Source of the DNA: Maniola hyperantus
Lineage: Eukaryota > Arthropoda > Insecta > Lepidoptera > Nymphalidae
Direction of reading: 5' to 3'
DNA length: 64,000 nt
Assembly: GCF_902806685.2 (NCBI RefSeq)
Contig: NC_048546.1
Coordinates: 3,224,001 to 3,288,000 of the forward strand
Shown: one piece after another, positions 45,701 to 56,779 of the stretch
Numbering within the stretch: position 1 is the first letter of the stretch
Layout of the letters: the number at the start of each line of letters is the position of its first letter
Program-made: the position numbers and the translations under genes
Notes under the pieces: generated by a model
Told to the model about the DNA's origin: nothing
The model's database searches: none
What the model saw: only the letters and a program-made list of their open reading frames with translations

Positions 45701-48700
45701 AATTTGGCAGGTAGGTAGATCTTATAGCTGACATTTGGGGAAAAATCTGAAAACCGTGAATTTAGGGTTAGATCACACAAAAAAAATTAAATTGTCATGA
45801 ACTAATAATTAGTATTTTCAACTTTCGAAGTGAGTGACTATATCAAGTGGGATATCATATGAAAGGTCTTCACATGTACATTCTAAAACAGATTTTTATT
45901 TATTTTTGTGCATGATAGTTTTTGAATTATCGTATAATATATATAATATCGATATTAAAAAATACGACTGTAGTACGGAACCCTCATTGCGCGAGCCTGA
46001 TTCGCACTTGGCCGGTTTTGTAGAGCGTTGTCTCTGTCACTCATACCCATATGACGCTTTGTCGGTTTCAACGACTGAGACAGTGCTCTACAAATTTGCT
46101 GTCTTCTTCTAAAGATCGATGTTCATCACTTTTTGCCGCGTACTGTATTTATATTCTAATCTATTGAGAAACGCAATTATAACGCTAATTAAGGTATGAT
46201 GAAGTACCTTGCTGATGGGATTGTCATTTAGAACACATATTAACTGTATAAGGACAATATACTACTTTATTTAAATGGGAAAGTATGTCTGTGTGTCTTC
46301 TAGCTTTTCAAGGCCCAACAGTTTAACCGATTGTCTTTTCAAGGCCCAACAGTTTAACCGATTGTGATGAAATTTGGCACAGAGTTAGCTTACATCCTGG
46401 TAAAGAACATACTTTTATTTCGGAAAACCAAAGAGTTCCCACGGGATTTTTAAAACCCTAAATCCACGCGAACGAAGTCGCAGGCATCTAGTGTTTGATA
46501 TATTTAACAAAGACAAAACTCAGTGGATGTTAACCATTTTGAGACACCAACCAATCACAAACGAAACTATGTTTTCTGTACTACTTACTCTATTAGAGAA
46601 ACTATGTTTTCAAAAACATTCGAAATTCAATTCGAAAACATATTTCCCTTTGTGATTGATTGGTTGGTGTCTCAAAATGGTTAACTCCCACTGAGTTTTT
46701 TTCCTATATAATTTGTATGGGATTACGAAACAGAGAGGCCTATACTAACATCCCTCAGTGGATAGAGTATAGTATGGATTCTGTGATCATGAAGCAGATT
46801 TGTAGAGCATTGTCTCTGTCGTTGAGACCGACAAAACTACATATAGGTATGAGTGACAGAGACAACGATTTGAGTTGCACTATTGTCGTACCTACTCCTA
46901 GCACAAGCTTTACGCTTAATTGCAGGGGAAAGGGGAATTTTAGTCAGCAATTAACTTGGCTAAACTAAATATTCTTTTTTTTTTTTTTAAACAACTCTAT
47001 AAAGCCGAAATGTCTTTCTATAGACTGATGTACATTATTTTCTGCCGCGTACTGTATCTTACCTTATCATCTCCACAGCTATACAGAAGAAGTCTTTACT
47101 TCTGGAAAAGGAGAGTATCCAGGAGCTGAAGAGTGAGCTGCTGGACTACAGTGAGGATGTGAAGGAAATGGACGAGATCGTCAAGACTAAACAGGCGGAC
47201 CTCAAACTCACTAAGGGGGCTAGGAGGTATGAGGGAATTTCCTTTATAACACTGCATGATCTAAACCTGCTTTGTATCGCTTATCTGTGGCTCAGTAGTA
47301 GCCATTTTTACAGAATATTCAAAAACCGGCCAAGTGCGAGTCAGACTCGCGCACTGAGGTGACTCTGGTATTTTTTTCCGAGTCTTATTAAGTCTGAGCA
47401 AAGTTAGTGCATTTTATAGGTCTCAGCCTCAGACTAAGTCTATGCATGCCGTACAATAATAGACTTAAGTCACACTTATCTTCATCTTCTATCTAAATAT
47501 CTAAATATATAAAAGGAAAAGGTGACCGACTGACTGACTGACTGACTGACTGACTGACTGACTGATATATCAACGCACAGCTCAAACTACTGGACGGATC
47601 GGGCTGAAAATTGGCATGCAGATAGCTATTTTGGCGTAGGCATCCGCTAAGAAAGGATTTTTGAAAATTCAACCCCCAATGGGGTGAAATTTGTGTAGTC
47701 TACGCGGACGAAGTATAAAAAGTATAAATAAATAATAAATAAATAAATAAAAATCTTATTCAAATTAACTTTTACAAGTAGGTACTTTCGAATAATCGGA
47801 TGCATCTACCACTGGTTCGGAATGCCTTTCCTACCGAGAAGAACCAGCAAGAAATACGGCGGTTGCTCTTTTCAAATATTTGATACAATAATATAGGAAC
47901 AAGATTATGCCATGTATAAAATAGTATTTGCAGTCTCGTACATAGCTAGTGTACTATATTGACACTATATTTTAACAGATTATACCGAGCGGTAAACAAC
48001 ATGATAAGCAAGCTAGATGCAGTCCTCATCGAATTGGAGAAGAAAGAAGAAGCGTTGAAGACCACGCTCGAGCAAACCAAGCCCGAGCCGGAGAAGGCAA
48101 AAGAGCAACTCATACAGATTGATGAACTGATGCATTCCATTAAGAGTCTTCAGAAGGTTCCGGATGTGGCCAAGCTGAACCTTATACAGGATGTGTTGGG
48201 CAGGCTGGATGATGATTTCGATGGGCAGTTGAAGGTTGATGATGTTTTGAAGGTATGTCTAGGCAATAAGCTTCAAAGTTTGAAACATTGGCGCAAATTT
48301 GTCTGTCTATCTCTGGGAACTCTTTGAATTTCCGGGATAAAAAGTAGCCTATGTCACTCTCCAGATCTTTAACTATATCCATGCAAAAAATCACGTCGAT
48401 CTATGGCTCCGTTGCGACGTGATTGAAGGACAAACCAATAAACCAACAAACAAACACACTTTCGCATTTATAATAAGGGTACTGATGCGAAAGTGTGTTT
48501 GTTGGTTTATTGGTTTGTCCTTCAATCCCGTCAAAAAAAAGACCTGGAGAGTGACATAGGCTACTTTTTATCGTGGAAAATCGAAGAGCTCCCACGAGAT
48601 TTTTAAAAAACCTAATTCCACGCGAACGAAGTCGCAGGCATCAGCTAGTCATCTATAAAATCGAGCATAAAAAAATCACGTTGGTTGTGTGGGAGCCTCC

Positions 48701-50154
48701 TTAAATATTTATTTTATTCTGTTTTTTAGTATTTGTTTTTATAGAGGCAACAGAAATACTTCATCATCTGTGAAAATTTCAATACGGTATTTGGCAACTA
48801 GTCAAATCAGTAACTTTTTATCAAACGTCAAAACGCGCACTTCGTATGCGATATTCTATGAAATATTGGAATGTGACGTCACATCATGACGTCCTTCAAT
48901 CACGTCGTAACGGTGCTACGGATTGACGTGATTTTTTGCATGGCTATAGATAAAGACCTGGAGAGTGACATAGGCTACTTTTTATCCCGGAAAATCAAAG
49001 AGTTCCCACGGGATTTTTGATAACCTAATTCCACGCGGACGAAGTCGGGGGCATCAGCTAGTACAACTCTATTTGAGACTTGCAGTGCAGACTGCAGTTG
49101 TCTGCGCTAGCCCCAAGAACGTGTTTGCCACGCTGCAGCCAGTCAGTGACTAATTTCAATATCTCTCTGTTAATTAAAAAATCTTTCCTTTCCAGATGTT
49201 AGAAATAGTAGGCAACGAACACGTGAACTTGTCCGAGAAGCAAATGACCGAGCTGATTGAACTTCTGGGCAAGGAGGAGATCCTAGAAGTGGAGTCCAAG
49301 ATACAGAAGGCGCTGGAGAAAGCCGCTAGCGCTGCCAAAAAGGAACAGGACAAAGCTGATGCTGACGGCAAGGTATGTATTGCTGAACCTTCTAGAACGA
49401 CAAAGAATGCTTGAGATGGAGCTCTTTCTGGAGATGGTCGAGTCCAAGATACAGCAGGCGCTGGATATAGCTGCCAAAGAACAGGACAAAAGCTGATGCT
49501 GACGGCAAGGTATGTATTGCTGAACCTTCTAGAACCACAAAGAACGCTTGAGAAGGAGCTCTTTCTGGAGATGGTGATGGTGGATGTCTCTGTGGCAACA
49601 CGGGTGGCATGTAAAAGGCTTCCGATGTTAAATTCATTTTGTATACGAGGCAGGTTAAAAGTTTATTTAATACTACATAGTATAATAGATGATGTTTACG
49701 ACTTATTACGCTTGTATTTAAGTTTTTAAAAATCCAGTGGGAATTTTTATTTCTTTATTTTTTTGGCTAAATAGTTTTTTTGTGTAAAGCCTATTCCCAC
49801 CTCCTTGAAAGCGCACGAACAGCACCATCTATGAGGCTTTTAAAGGAGCACACAACGGCCAAACGTGATTATTAAAATGCCTTCTACAGAGAAAATACGA
49901 CGTTTCCCAGGTGGCACCACAATATAACAGAAAGCAGAAATTCCTTTTGAAGCAGTCGATTTAAAAACGATTTCAATACTTTTCAGAGTCTATTCGACCT
50001 GATACGGGAAGCGCAGAAGCATAAAGAAATGAAGAAGGCAGTGGAGAACTTTGGAGAACAACAGAACAGCGTTCCCAAGAACGAAGACATCGTCACCAAG
50101 AGCGAAGACATCGTTACCAAGCAGGAAACACCCAAACGACCGGAGAGCCACTAA
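40322..50154 (+). CDS. Letm1: LETM1, mitochondrial inner-membrane cation/proton exchange protein
   Basis: Seven exons, 40322-40367, 40835-42054, 45108-45378, 47079-47226, 47979-48252, 49196-49372 and 49987-50154 (TAA), join in frame to 767 residues, near the usual family length. LETM1 is needed for mitochondrial K+/H+ or Ca2+/H+ exchange and cristae shape. Seen in the sequence: an N-terminal basic leader (MNRIILNHCRCLKK), 'ELRHYYHGFRLLFIEVRIS', a Pro-containing transmembrane helix at about residues 169-190 ('MVPFIVFIAVPFLEFALPVF'), the LETM ribosome-binding-like domain ('RPHLVALCKVLNV', 'ELQQACKARGMRAYGV', 'LKNWLDLSLNEKVPQSLLLL'), long charged coiled coils in exons 3-5, and an EF-hand loop at about 639-650 ('DDDFDGQLKVDD'). 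Exon 2 carries the whole membrane core. Introns contain many transposon insertions, and exon 6 has a partial tandem copy downstream. A poly(A) signal is at 50327-50332. Confidence 0.95.
42085..42270 (+). pseudogene. Degenerate reverse-transcriptase fragment in LETM1 intron 2
   Basis: Translation reads 'LKDNEDIERELRALTAKSNM', 'LACRFA', a stop, then 'CTKEVKITLFKVYCQSFYSS'. It parallels the segment 'LRDDEDIERERRALAVRGNM ... CTADVKVTLFKAFCQSFYTG' of the retrotransposon at 36500-38165. It is a related but diverged element fragment, broken by at least one stop. Confidence 0.8.
42437..42891. mobile_element. MITE, about 455 bp, carrying a (TAC)n microsatellite
   Basis: The left end 'agtgctcatacgcactagcg' and the reverse complement of the right end ('taagcgctcatacgcattag') are imperfect inverted repeats extending through 'gcggttag/acc'. 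Internal copies of 'aggcggttgaaccgc' add to the folding. The centre holds (TAC)n at about 42682-42746. It lies in LETM1 intron 2. Confidence 0.75.
43030..43235 (-). repeat. Lepidopteran 'tcgtccgcgtgg' repeat, minus orientation
   Basis: It runs from 'tatatctatataaaagtaaa' through 'aaaccactggacaatctggc', 'gcatgcagatagctattttg' and 'cccctaagggggtaaaatag' to 'gtagtccacgcgaacgaagt'. It lies in LETM1 intron 2. Confidence 0.7.
43508..43652 (+). mobile_element. RTE LINE 3' end with (GATGAT)n terminus
   Basis: The translation 'DVTKRVAGSRWIQAPQDRDV' matches the RTE C-terminus pattern. It is followed by 'tatgtccagcagtggacgtc', 'tatcggttgatgatgatgat' and a run of GAT repeats. It is 5'-truncated and lies in LETM1 intron 2. 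Confidence 0.8.
43725..43915. repeat. Expanded CAGA/GGAC minisatellite on a GGTTCCG-repeat remnant
   Basis: From 'aagtaccctgtaggtttctt' the usual short 'gacagacagaca' part of the interspersed repeat is expanded into about four 24-base units of the form 'cgcacagacagacggacgga'. Both strands stay open in frame here because the unit is a multiple of three; neither is a gene. Confidence 0.8.
44617..44926 (-). mobile_element. tRNA-derived SINE, full-length, minus orientation
   Basis: Read on the minus strand: head 'gctgtgatagcccagtggtt', box B 'agttcgatccc', then the 'aacttttcggagttatgtgc' and 'gaggaaacctgcatgcctaa' blocks and the 'ccagcgtggtagaactggta' end. This is the most complete copy of the family in the window. 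It lies in LETM1 intron 2. Confidence 0.8.
45527..46145. mobile_element. Nested transposons in LETM1 intron 3
   Basis: The outer ends 'acgcggccgaaagtgatgaa' (45530s) and 'gttcatcactttttgccgcg' (46120s) form an inverted-repeat element. Inside it lies a complete GGTTCCG repeat (45591-46019, plus), followed by a foldback with arms 'gtagagcgttgtctctgtc' and 'gactgagacagtgctctac' (46019-46093). Pieces of the outer element recur at about 32940-33045, 46793-47056 and 50788-50830. Confidence 0.65.
46518..46696. mobile_element. MITE, about 179 bp, LETM1 intron 3
   Basis: The left end 'actcagtggatgttaaccat' pairs with the right end, whose reverse complement begins 'actcagtgggagttaaccat'. Pairing continues through 'tttgagacaccaaccaatca', giving terminal inverted repeats of more than 40 bases. 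Confidence 0.8.
47505..47900 (-). repeat. 'tcgtccgcgtgg' repeat followed by a LINE 3' tail, minus orientation
   Basis: 47505-47720 is a minus-oriented copy with a long (GACT)n run at about 47525-47564. 47725-47900 reads on the minus strand as a LINE 3' end ('gctggttcttctcggtagga', 'ttggaataagatttttattt'-like end with TTTA repeats). Both lie in LETM1 intron 4. Confidence 0.6.
48290..48660. repeat. Head-to-head pair of long 'cgcgacttcg' repeats forming a hairpin
   Basis: Two copies of the long variant meet in opposite orientation. Arm 48421-48467 ('gattgaaggacaaaccaata'...) pairs with 48485-48527 around a 17-base loop, with one 4-base 'TTTG' length difference. A third copy is at about 48900-49065. 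All are in LETM1 intron 5. Confidence 0.8.
49292..49575 (+). repeat. Tandem partial copy of LETM1 exon 6 with splice donor and intron start
   Basis: The segment from 'gagtccaagatacag' (49292) through the exon end (49372), the GTATGT donor and about 65 intron bases is repeated at 49440-49575. The copy keeps the donor (49510) but has a 12-base deletion and one extra A ('gacaaaagctgatgctgac'). This shifts the frame to an immediate TGA, and the copy has no acceptor of its own, so it is expected to be intronic. Confidence 0.9.
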
Positions 50155-51504
50155 AACCACTAGAACCACTAGAAATTAGTGTATTTCGACGCAGTGGTTG
50201 TTTTTCTAGTGAATTATGTAAATATTATGACTGTCGGTTAAGTTACGCTTTCCAGCCGGTGTCTGGTGAGAAAGCTAGGGTGTCGTTTATTTAGGGTATT
50301 TGACTATTTTTTTATTCTCCGTAGGTAATAAATAATATAGACGCTCGAATCTTTTTGTATGCCCCTAATGCAACTGGAGTGTTTTTACTCAATTGGTAAT
50401 TTTACTGAAAAAACTAATTAAATCCATCAAATAACAAAAAAGTTACAAGCATTTAAATATTTCTAATTAGACAGAGATAGCGATATAGCATTTTGACGTC
50501 ACACCTTACTAATGCCATAGTAGCTTCGTGCGGTATCATACAAATTTTTAGTTTTGCGAGAAAGGGATAGAAGACCCTCCCACTCCATAATTTAATTGCC
50601 TGTAACTTTGTAAATCTTTATTGGATTTTTATATTTTTTTTCAGCGCACGTCATTATTTTTTCCTAGTTTATAATAAAGTAATAATATTTATCAAATTCA
50701 AAAGTAGGAAAATACCCAATTCATTTTACTCAAGTTCGGGCTAGTTTGAATTATAAAACTCGTCTAAACCGTATCGTACTCTTATAGTAGCCGGCAAGAA
50801 AAATTGTACATCGACCTTTAGAATGAGATTGAGCAAACTTAAAACTAACAGCGGACGTGGATTTTACGAATTTTGGAAGGTCCTCTATTTAATAATTCCT
50901 ATGAAATAATTTATTTTTGACATAATCATCATCCTAATTGTGATTGACTGAATTTGGGGTACTTTTCCTGCAATAGTGCATTTTAGCCAACAACGAGAGA
51001 GTGATGGCCAATCAAAAGTGATTGCAATCGTCACATTGGCATTGTGGTAATAGTAAAACAATCCATTTTTTATTGTACATAATTTTAGCTAGGCAAAGGT
51101 TTTACTTAGGCTTTTTTAACAATAAAGAAAATTAATAGTCAAATACCTTTTAATTAATTTATAAATACTGCTTTAAAAATATTACGAGGGTACATCCGAT
51201 TTCTTACGATGTTTGATGAGAACAGTGTTTAATGTGTTACCTTGTGACAATAAGCATTTTTGTATTAAAATATGAGAGTTATGTACAACCTAATCTTAAT
51301 CACTTTGTGTATATTATACTTACGAAAAGATATATAATTCCACACCGTACAAATTTATATTTAAATCTATTCATTGTATTTTATGTTTACTTTTGTTGGT
51401 ACAGAGATTTATTGTTATTATTATTTAGATGCATTTCTGTGATCATCGTTCGGTGTTATATCCGAAACTTTACGGCTTTACTATATAATTTTAAATACAT
51501 ATCA

Positions 51505-51590
51505 AAAGTTGCGAACCGGCAGGAATCGAACCCGCGTCTCCTGGGATCGCGCCCGACGCTCTGACCACTAAGCTACAGCCCGCTTACTGC
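51505..51590 (-). mobile_element. tRNA-like SINE head of a third family
   Basis: On the minus strand: 'agcgggctgtagcttagtgg' with box A, then 'gggttcgattcctgccgg' with box B. It resembles a tRNA but the ends do not form a clear acceptor stem, so a SINE head is favoured over a working tRNA gene. Confidence 0.55.
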
Positions 51591-52679
51591 CAGTGACGAA
51601 ATTTATGATATGTATGTTTACTCGGTACTGAAGCGATAGTCTTTACTATAGTCTGTTCGCTTCGATACGGTTCGCGTTTGTGTCGCGCTGCCTTAGCACG
51701 CACCGCATCTTGTCAAAAGCGCCGCCACGAAATCCAAAGTATGTTCACCTATAGGAGAATTTGGCACCTATCTACTCATATTTTTCACTAGCTTACCCGC
51801 AACTTCGTCCGCTTGGACTGCACAAATTTCGAACCCCTATTTTACTCCTTTAGGGGTTGAATTTTTAAAAATCCTTTCTTAGCTCATGCTTACGTCATAA
51901 TAGCTATCTGCATGCCAAATTTCAGCCCGATCAGTCCAGTGGTTTGAGCTTTGCGTTGATAGATCAGTCAGTCAGTCAGCTTTTCACTTTATATATTTAG
52001 ACTAGCTTATGCTCGCGACTTCGTCCGCGTGGACTACAAAATTTTCACCCCCTTAGGAGTTGAATTTTCAAAAATCCTTTCTTAGCGTATGCCTACGTCA
52101 TAATAGCTATCTGCATGTCCGTCCGGTAGTTTGAGCTGTGCGTTGATAGGTCAGTCAGTCAGTCACCTTTTCCTTTTATATATATAGATTAAAATTCTCT
52201 TTGCTACCTAACTTGTGGTTACTATTTTTATATTCTAAAAATAGTAAGTATTCTATTTTATTCTTAGAATAGAAAAACTAATATGTAACAAACACAGTTA
52301 AAATAATAAAATAAAACCAACATAATAAGAGCGCCTGCGGGGTATACCGACACTGTCTTATTGAACTTCGTCTGCGTCGGGTTTTTAAAAAACCCGTGGA
52401 GTTGTTCAAAATCGCAGCGACATGCTCTCCCAGTATAGCAGATGCCATTTCTATCACCATATTAAGGATTCTGTGACTATGACAAAGTTGACGTCCCAAG
52501 ATTATTATGAAGTAAGCCTTCGGGTTGTTTAGTGTGAATGTGGCTTTAGATTATTTTAATTTTAAAGTATTAGCACAAAATTGTATATGTGTAGTGTGTA
52601 CTATGAAATCCGTTATTTTTCTCGCGTTATCTTTTTAAATAAGTGTGTACATATTAAGTATTCTAAGAATATATCTTTT

Positions 52680-53093
52680 TTAGGGTTCCGTACCTCAAAA
52701 GGAAAAACGGAACCCTTATAGGATCACTTTGTTGTCTGTCTGTCTGTCTGTCAAGAAACCTACAGGGTACTTCCCGTTGACCTAGAATCATGAAATTTGG
52801 CAGGTAGGTAGATCTTATAGCTGACATTTGGGGAAAAATCTGAAAACCGTAAATTTAGATTTAAAAAAAAATTGTGGTCATGAACTAATAATTAGTGTTT
52901 TCAACTTTCGAAGTGAGTGACTATATCAAGTGGGGTATCATATGAAAGGTCTTTTTACCTGTACATTCTAAAACAGATTTTTATTTCTTTTTATGCATCA
53001 TAGTTTTTGAATTATCGTGCAAAATGTCGAAAAAATACGATTGTAGTACGGAACCCTCATTGCGCGAGCCTGACTCGCACTTGGCCGGTTTTT
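52680..53093 (+). repeat. GGTTCCG/GGCCGG interspersed repeat, near full length
   Basis: It begins with the stem-loop 'gggttccgtacctcaaaagg', 'aaaaacggaaccc', then (CTGT)n, 'tgaaatttggcaggtaggta' and ends 'tgactcgcacttggccggtt'. It is very similar to 45591-46019, suggesting recent spread. Confidence 0.8.
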
Positions 53094-55602
53094 TCTATAT
53101 ATAAAAATGAATCGCTGAATGTGTTGCTGAAAGCAAACCTCGAGAACAGCTGAACCGATTTCGCTAATTCTTTTTTTTATAATATTCCTTGAAGTAAGAG
53201 AATGGCTCTTACGGAGAGAAAATTTAAAAAATTGTAAGTATAAAAAAATAAAAAATTCAAGAATCGACTGTTAGGCGCTACGAAGTTCGCCGGGTCAGCT
53301 AGTTATGAATAAATAAATAAAGTTGTTTCTTCATAATGATTGTGTACTTACCATTCTCGGTAGTAGAAGCTCTAAAATAACAAATATTTAAAAATTCTGG
53401 GTTACGATTATATCACAAATTTTGCAAAGTAAATAATAATGGATTTTAAGGATATGTAATTAGAACAGTATATTTGAACTCAATTAGAATATTATAAACG
53501 GTGCGCGAACGCATAGGCGGACTAATATTAATAATTTTTACGTGTGAGAGTGTTATGAGAGATAGAATTGTGAAAAGGAAATCAATACATTTAGACCTGT
53601 CATTTTAATTTAAACAGCTTACAGATTGTGTACAACAGAGTTATACCCACTCTAGTCACGATTTAAATTAATTATATCCAAAATTAATGGTTTTCTTTTG
53701 TCTAAAGTCTGAAAGCCAATTCTGTATAATTACAATCTCATTAAAAACCTTTGCTTAAGTTCCTTGCCTCAGTCTTTAAAATAATACAATACGTAACGAC
53801 TTGTCGTCACGTTCAACTGATCGATATGACATTTCGTAAGAGCCTTTATGAAGATTTTTGAAAATATTTTACATAATTTACAAATTGAACGTAAAATCGT
53901 AGTAAGGTTAACATAGCTATTTATGAATAAACGATATTATTTTATTTATTTAAAAAATATTTTTTTTTGCATATAATGCAGTTGAAATAGTATGTATGTA
54001 TGTATAGATTTTCTTTTGTGCTTTTTAAACAAATGAAAGCGATGTAAGGATTATTTTCATTCAATGAACAGAATGTTCTAACGGACTGTAAAGTTTTAAG
54101 ATAATACAGAAAATGTTGTAAGGCTATACAATTTTGTGTTTTATTTGTTTCCTTCTCCTGACTCTAGTAATATTATAAGGATCCCCAGTTACAAAAAAAA
54201 AATTAAGACCGGCCGCATATTATCAGAAATGGTCTGTCAGAAAAAATTCTGATGCGCGCCGGAAGGTAGGTACCTACTGTCTTGAGAGATTTTGTAATCT
54301 TCAAAGGATTGACTGACTGATCTATCAACGCACAGCTCAAACTACTGGACGGATCGGGCTGAAATTTCTCGTGCAAATAGCTATTATGAGATGCCTACGT
54401 ATCCGATAAGAAAGGATTTTTAAAAATTCAACCCCTAAGGGGGTAAATAGGGATTTGAAATTTGTGTAGTCCACGCGGACGAAGTCGCGAGCATAAGCTA
54501 GTTACACAATAATAATAAACAGGTATCTTCCAGGTTCCATATACAGAGGGCTCGCTCCGCAAAGACGCTTACATATATAGCGACTTTGTCACGATGTAAT
54601 AAAATTAAAATGCAATTAAACAAAAAAAACAAGCGGTCTAAACAAACTCCTCTTCTATCGCATAAAGAACTTCCGAGATTGTCAAGCACGTAGATTTTTG
54701 CTTGAGTCAAGCATTTAGATCGTTTACAAAGTTTGTTTGATGCTTTAGTCAAGCACTTTACGTGATACGATTTTATATTTTCGCTAGACGCGACGTTCGG
54801 AGTTCGGACAGTGTTCGATGTATGAGAAAAGTGCCGTTTGCTTGATCAAGCCGCTTCACGGGCGCATCAAGCAAAACAAAGTGCTGGGTGCTTGACGTCA
54901 AGCCGCTAATTGACCGTGTCGGAATTCGGAACTCTCACGTACCCCTATAATATTTAATGCACTCTGTCTCTCGGCGAAAGCCGTCGAGGGAGCGCGTAGC
55001 CGTTTCTCGGGTCACGTGACCAAGTGAGCCCAGCCTGATTGATACCTACTAAGTAATAAAGTGTGACGACGTGCCCTCAGAATTTTGCCGTATGGGACGC
55101 AGAGTGAGCTTGACAAAAAGCTTTCTGGCAGACAGCAGAGCTTTTCCTGCTTGTTTAGCAGGAAGGGCGGGCGCATAGAGTAGGATGTATATAGGGGGCG
55201 GGCGGTACACCGTGCATATCGCATGTTGCACCATACAGATTTGTACGTTTCAGCGAATGAAGCTTTTGGTTCTTTGTATTGCAGACGTTTTTATTGATAT
55301 AATATTATGTATGTAGGTATAATATGTATGATGGCCTAGTGGTAGATACATTACATAATATTGTAGGGCGCCTAGCACCAACTTTTATACACATACACTG
55401 TATATATACACCCATGACCATGACCCATTAGCTATGACAACCAGATAATGTTTTACCCACGGAACAGAAAAAACAGTGGAAGTGCTAAGTAGGCGTGGCA
55501 CGCGTGCCAACATTAAGCGTAGTTACGTAAAACTGATCCCAGTCGCGTTCTAACATCGCGTGGAGTTGGTAGTCTCGCGACAAATTCATATTGCCCTAGC
55601 AA

Positions 55603-56134
55603 TGTTACTGTTCCGTTTTGGAGTGTAAAAATGATAGTAGGAGAAAAAATCTTAAAAATGGAGGTGTTTCGTATCATCGGTAAGTACGATTTTCATTGTT
55701 TTCTATAAAATCTTAATTTATTTCAATTTACTAATATTTAATAGAACGGTTAGTCAAAATCAACCTTAAACAATTAAGATAAAGTTTATTTTGGATTGAT
55801 TCTATTCCGAAAGTACTTCGCTCCGTGTTCGCTACTCAAATAGTGATGTGGCCAAGTAGAATATTGAATTTATCGATTGATATCGATACAAGGATATAAA
55901 TAAATAGTAACGCAATAATTATAATTTATTAATGAGTGAGACGTTGCATTGATCACTAAATAGACATCAGTAGTTCCTCTAACCTTCATTTAAAATATTT
56001 TTAGGTTTCCCAAAGATGCAAGCATCAAAGAGAAATGGATAGATGCAACGGGTAGAGTTAATTGGATGCCAACCAAATCAAGCATGATATGCTCTGAACA
56101 TTTTTTTAGAAGTCGATTTTATAATATCAAATAA
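55603..56134 (+). pseudogene. THAP-type zinc finger, broken
   Basis: Two parts join in frame over a GT-AG intron (55679/56005): 'CSVLECKNDSRRKNLKNGG', 'VSYHR' and 'FPKDASIKEKWIDATGRVNW', 'MPTKSSMICSEHFF'. This is a THAP domain, with the C2CH ligands (Cys-x4-Cys, then Cys-x2-His), the FP and W positions and a distant 'PTALPSM' matching the AVPTIF-type box. THAP domains bind DNA. It looks non-functional: the nearest ATG (55602) is one base out of frame, TAG precedes the first Cys codons, and an in-frame TAA (56132-56134) interrupts the domain before the terminal box. A later frame, 56609-56779, 'MINVVTPGSSKRQSDSEIPA...', could be a downstream exon, but splice phase does not settle this. An upstream exon or sequencing indels could still rescue it. 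Confidence 0.6.
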
Positions 56135-56357
56135 AGATATACGAAACCTACTGCGCTTCCATCAATGAAAATCGTTAAGTCTTTTAATCAAATAACCTTG
56201 TTTTATTTTATTACTTTCAGTAAGTATTGAAAATACTTGATATTATAATACAAAACAACACACCTCTTAGTTATATTTTTGTATGAAGATTGACTGACTA
56301 AATATCAAATTTAATTCATAAACACACTAATTAATTTTTCTCCTATTCATTTTTATA

Positions 56358-56570
56358 TAGGTACTAGATGATGCCCGCGACTTCGTCCGCGTGGATTTAG
56401 GTTTTTAAAAATCCTGTGGGAACTTTTCAACTTCCTATGTCCTTTCCCGGGATGCAAGCTATCTCTGTACCAAATTTCATCAAAAACGGTTGATCGGTTG
56501 AGCCGTGAAAAGCTAGCAGACAGACAGACAGACAGACACACTTTCGCATTTATAATATTAGTACGGATTT
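56358..56570 (+). repeat. Lepidopteran 'cgcgacttcgtccgcgtgga' repeat, long variant
   Basis: It starts 'actagatgatgcccgcgact' and ends 'cacactttcgcatttataat'. A close relative is at 59470-59690 and another at 20085-20310. It sits between the THAP remnant and the possible downstream exon. Confidence 0.75.
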
Positions 56571-56779
56571 ATTCTCAAAATTTAATTTTGGTTTCAGCCA
56601 CAAAATGATAAATGTGGTCACTCCAGGTTCTTCAAAAAGACAAAGTGATTCGGAGATTCCTGCGTCTAATCACGTTACCGATTTGATGAAGGCAATAGTC
56701 GAAAAATATATACATAAATGTTCGCATACACCATTTATTAAAATTAAAAATAAGACTTTCGAAACGCCAGTTTCTTAAC

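Larger units (their letters stand above)
50155..55602. other. Intergenic region after LETM1
   Basis: After the LETM1 3' UTR (poly(A) signal 50327-50332) no host gene was recognised up to the THAP remnant. It holds a SINE head (51505-51590, minus), two 'tcgtccgcgtgg' repeats (51785-52190), a GGTTCCG repeat (52680-53093), a further 'gaagttcgccgggtcagcta' repeat (53093-53305), a minus-oriented 'tcgtccgcgtgg' repeat (54305-54505) and a possible MITE (about 54668-54922) with 'gtcaagcac' inverted ends. Frames of 60-110 codons here look accidental. Confidence 0.55.

Noticed and set aside
49196..49637. Ser/Ala-rich minus-strand frames opposite LETM1 exon 6
   Set aside because: Antisense shadows of the coiled-coil coding sequence and its copy.
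51505..51590. A tRNA gene on the minus strand
   Set aside because: Box A and box B are good but the terminal pairing is not clear; it is more likely another SINE head.
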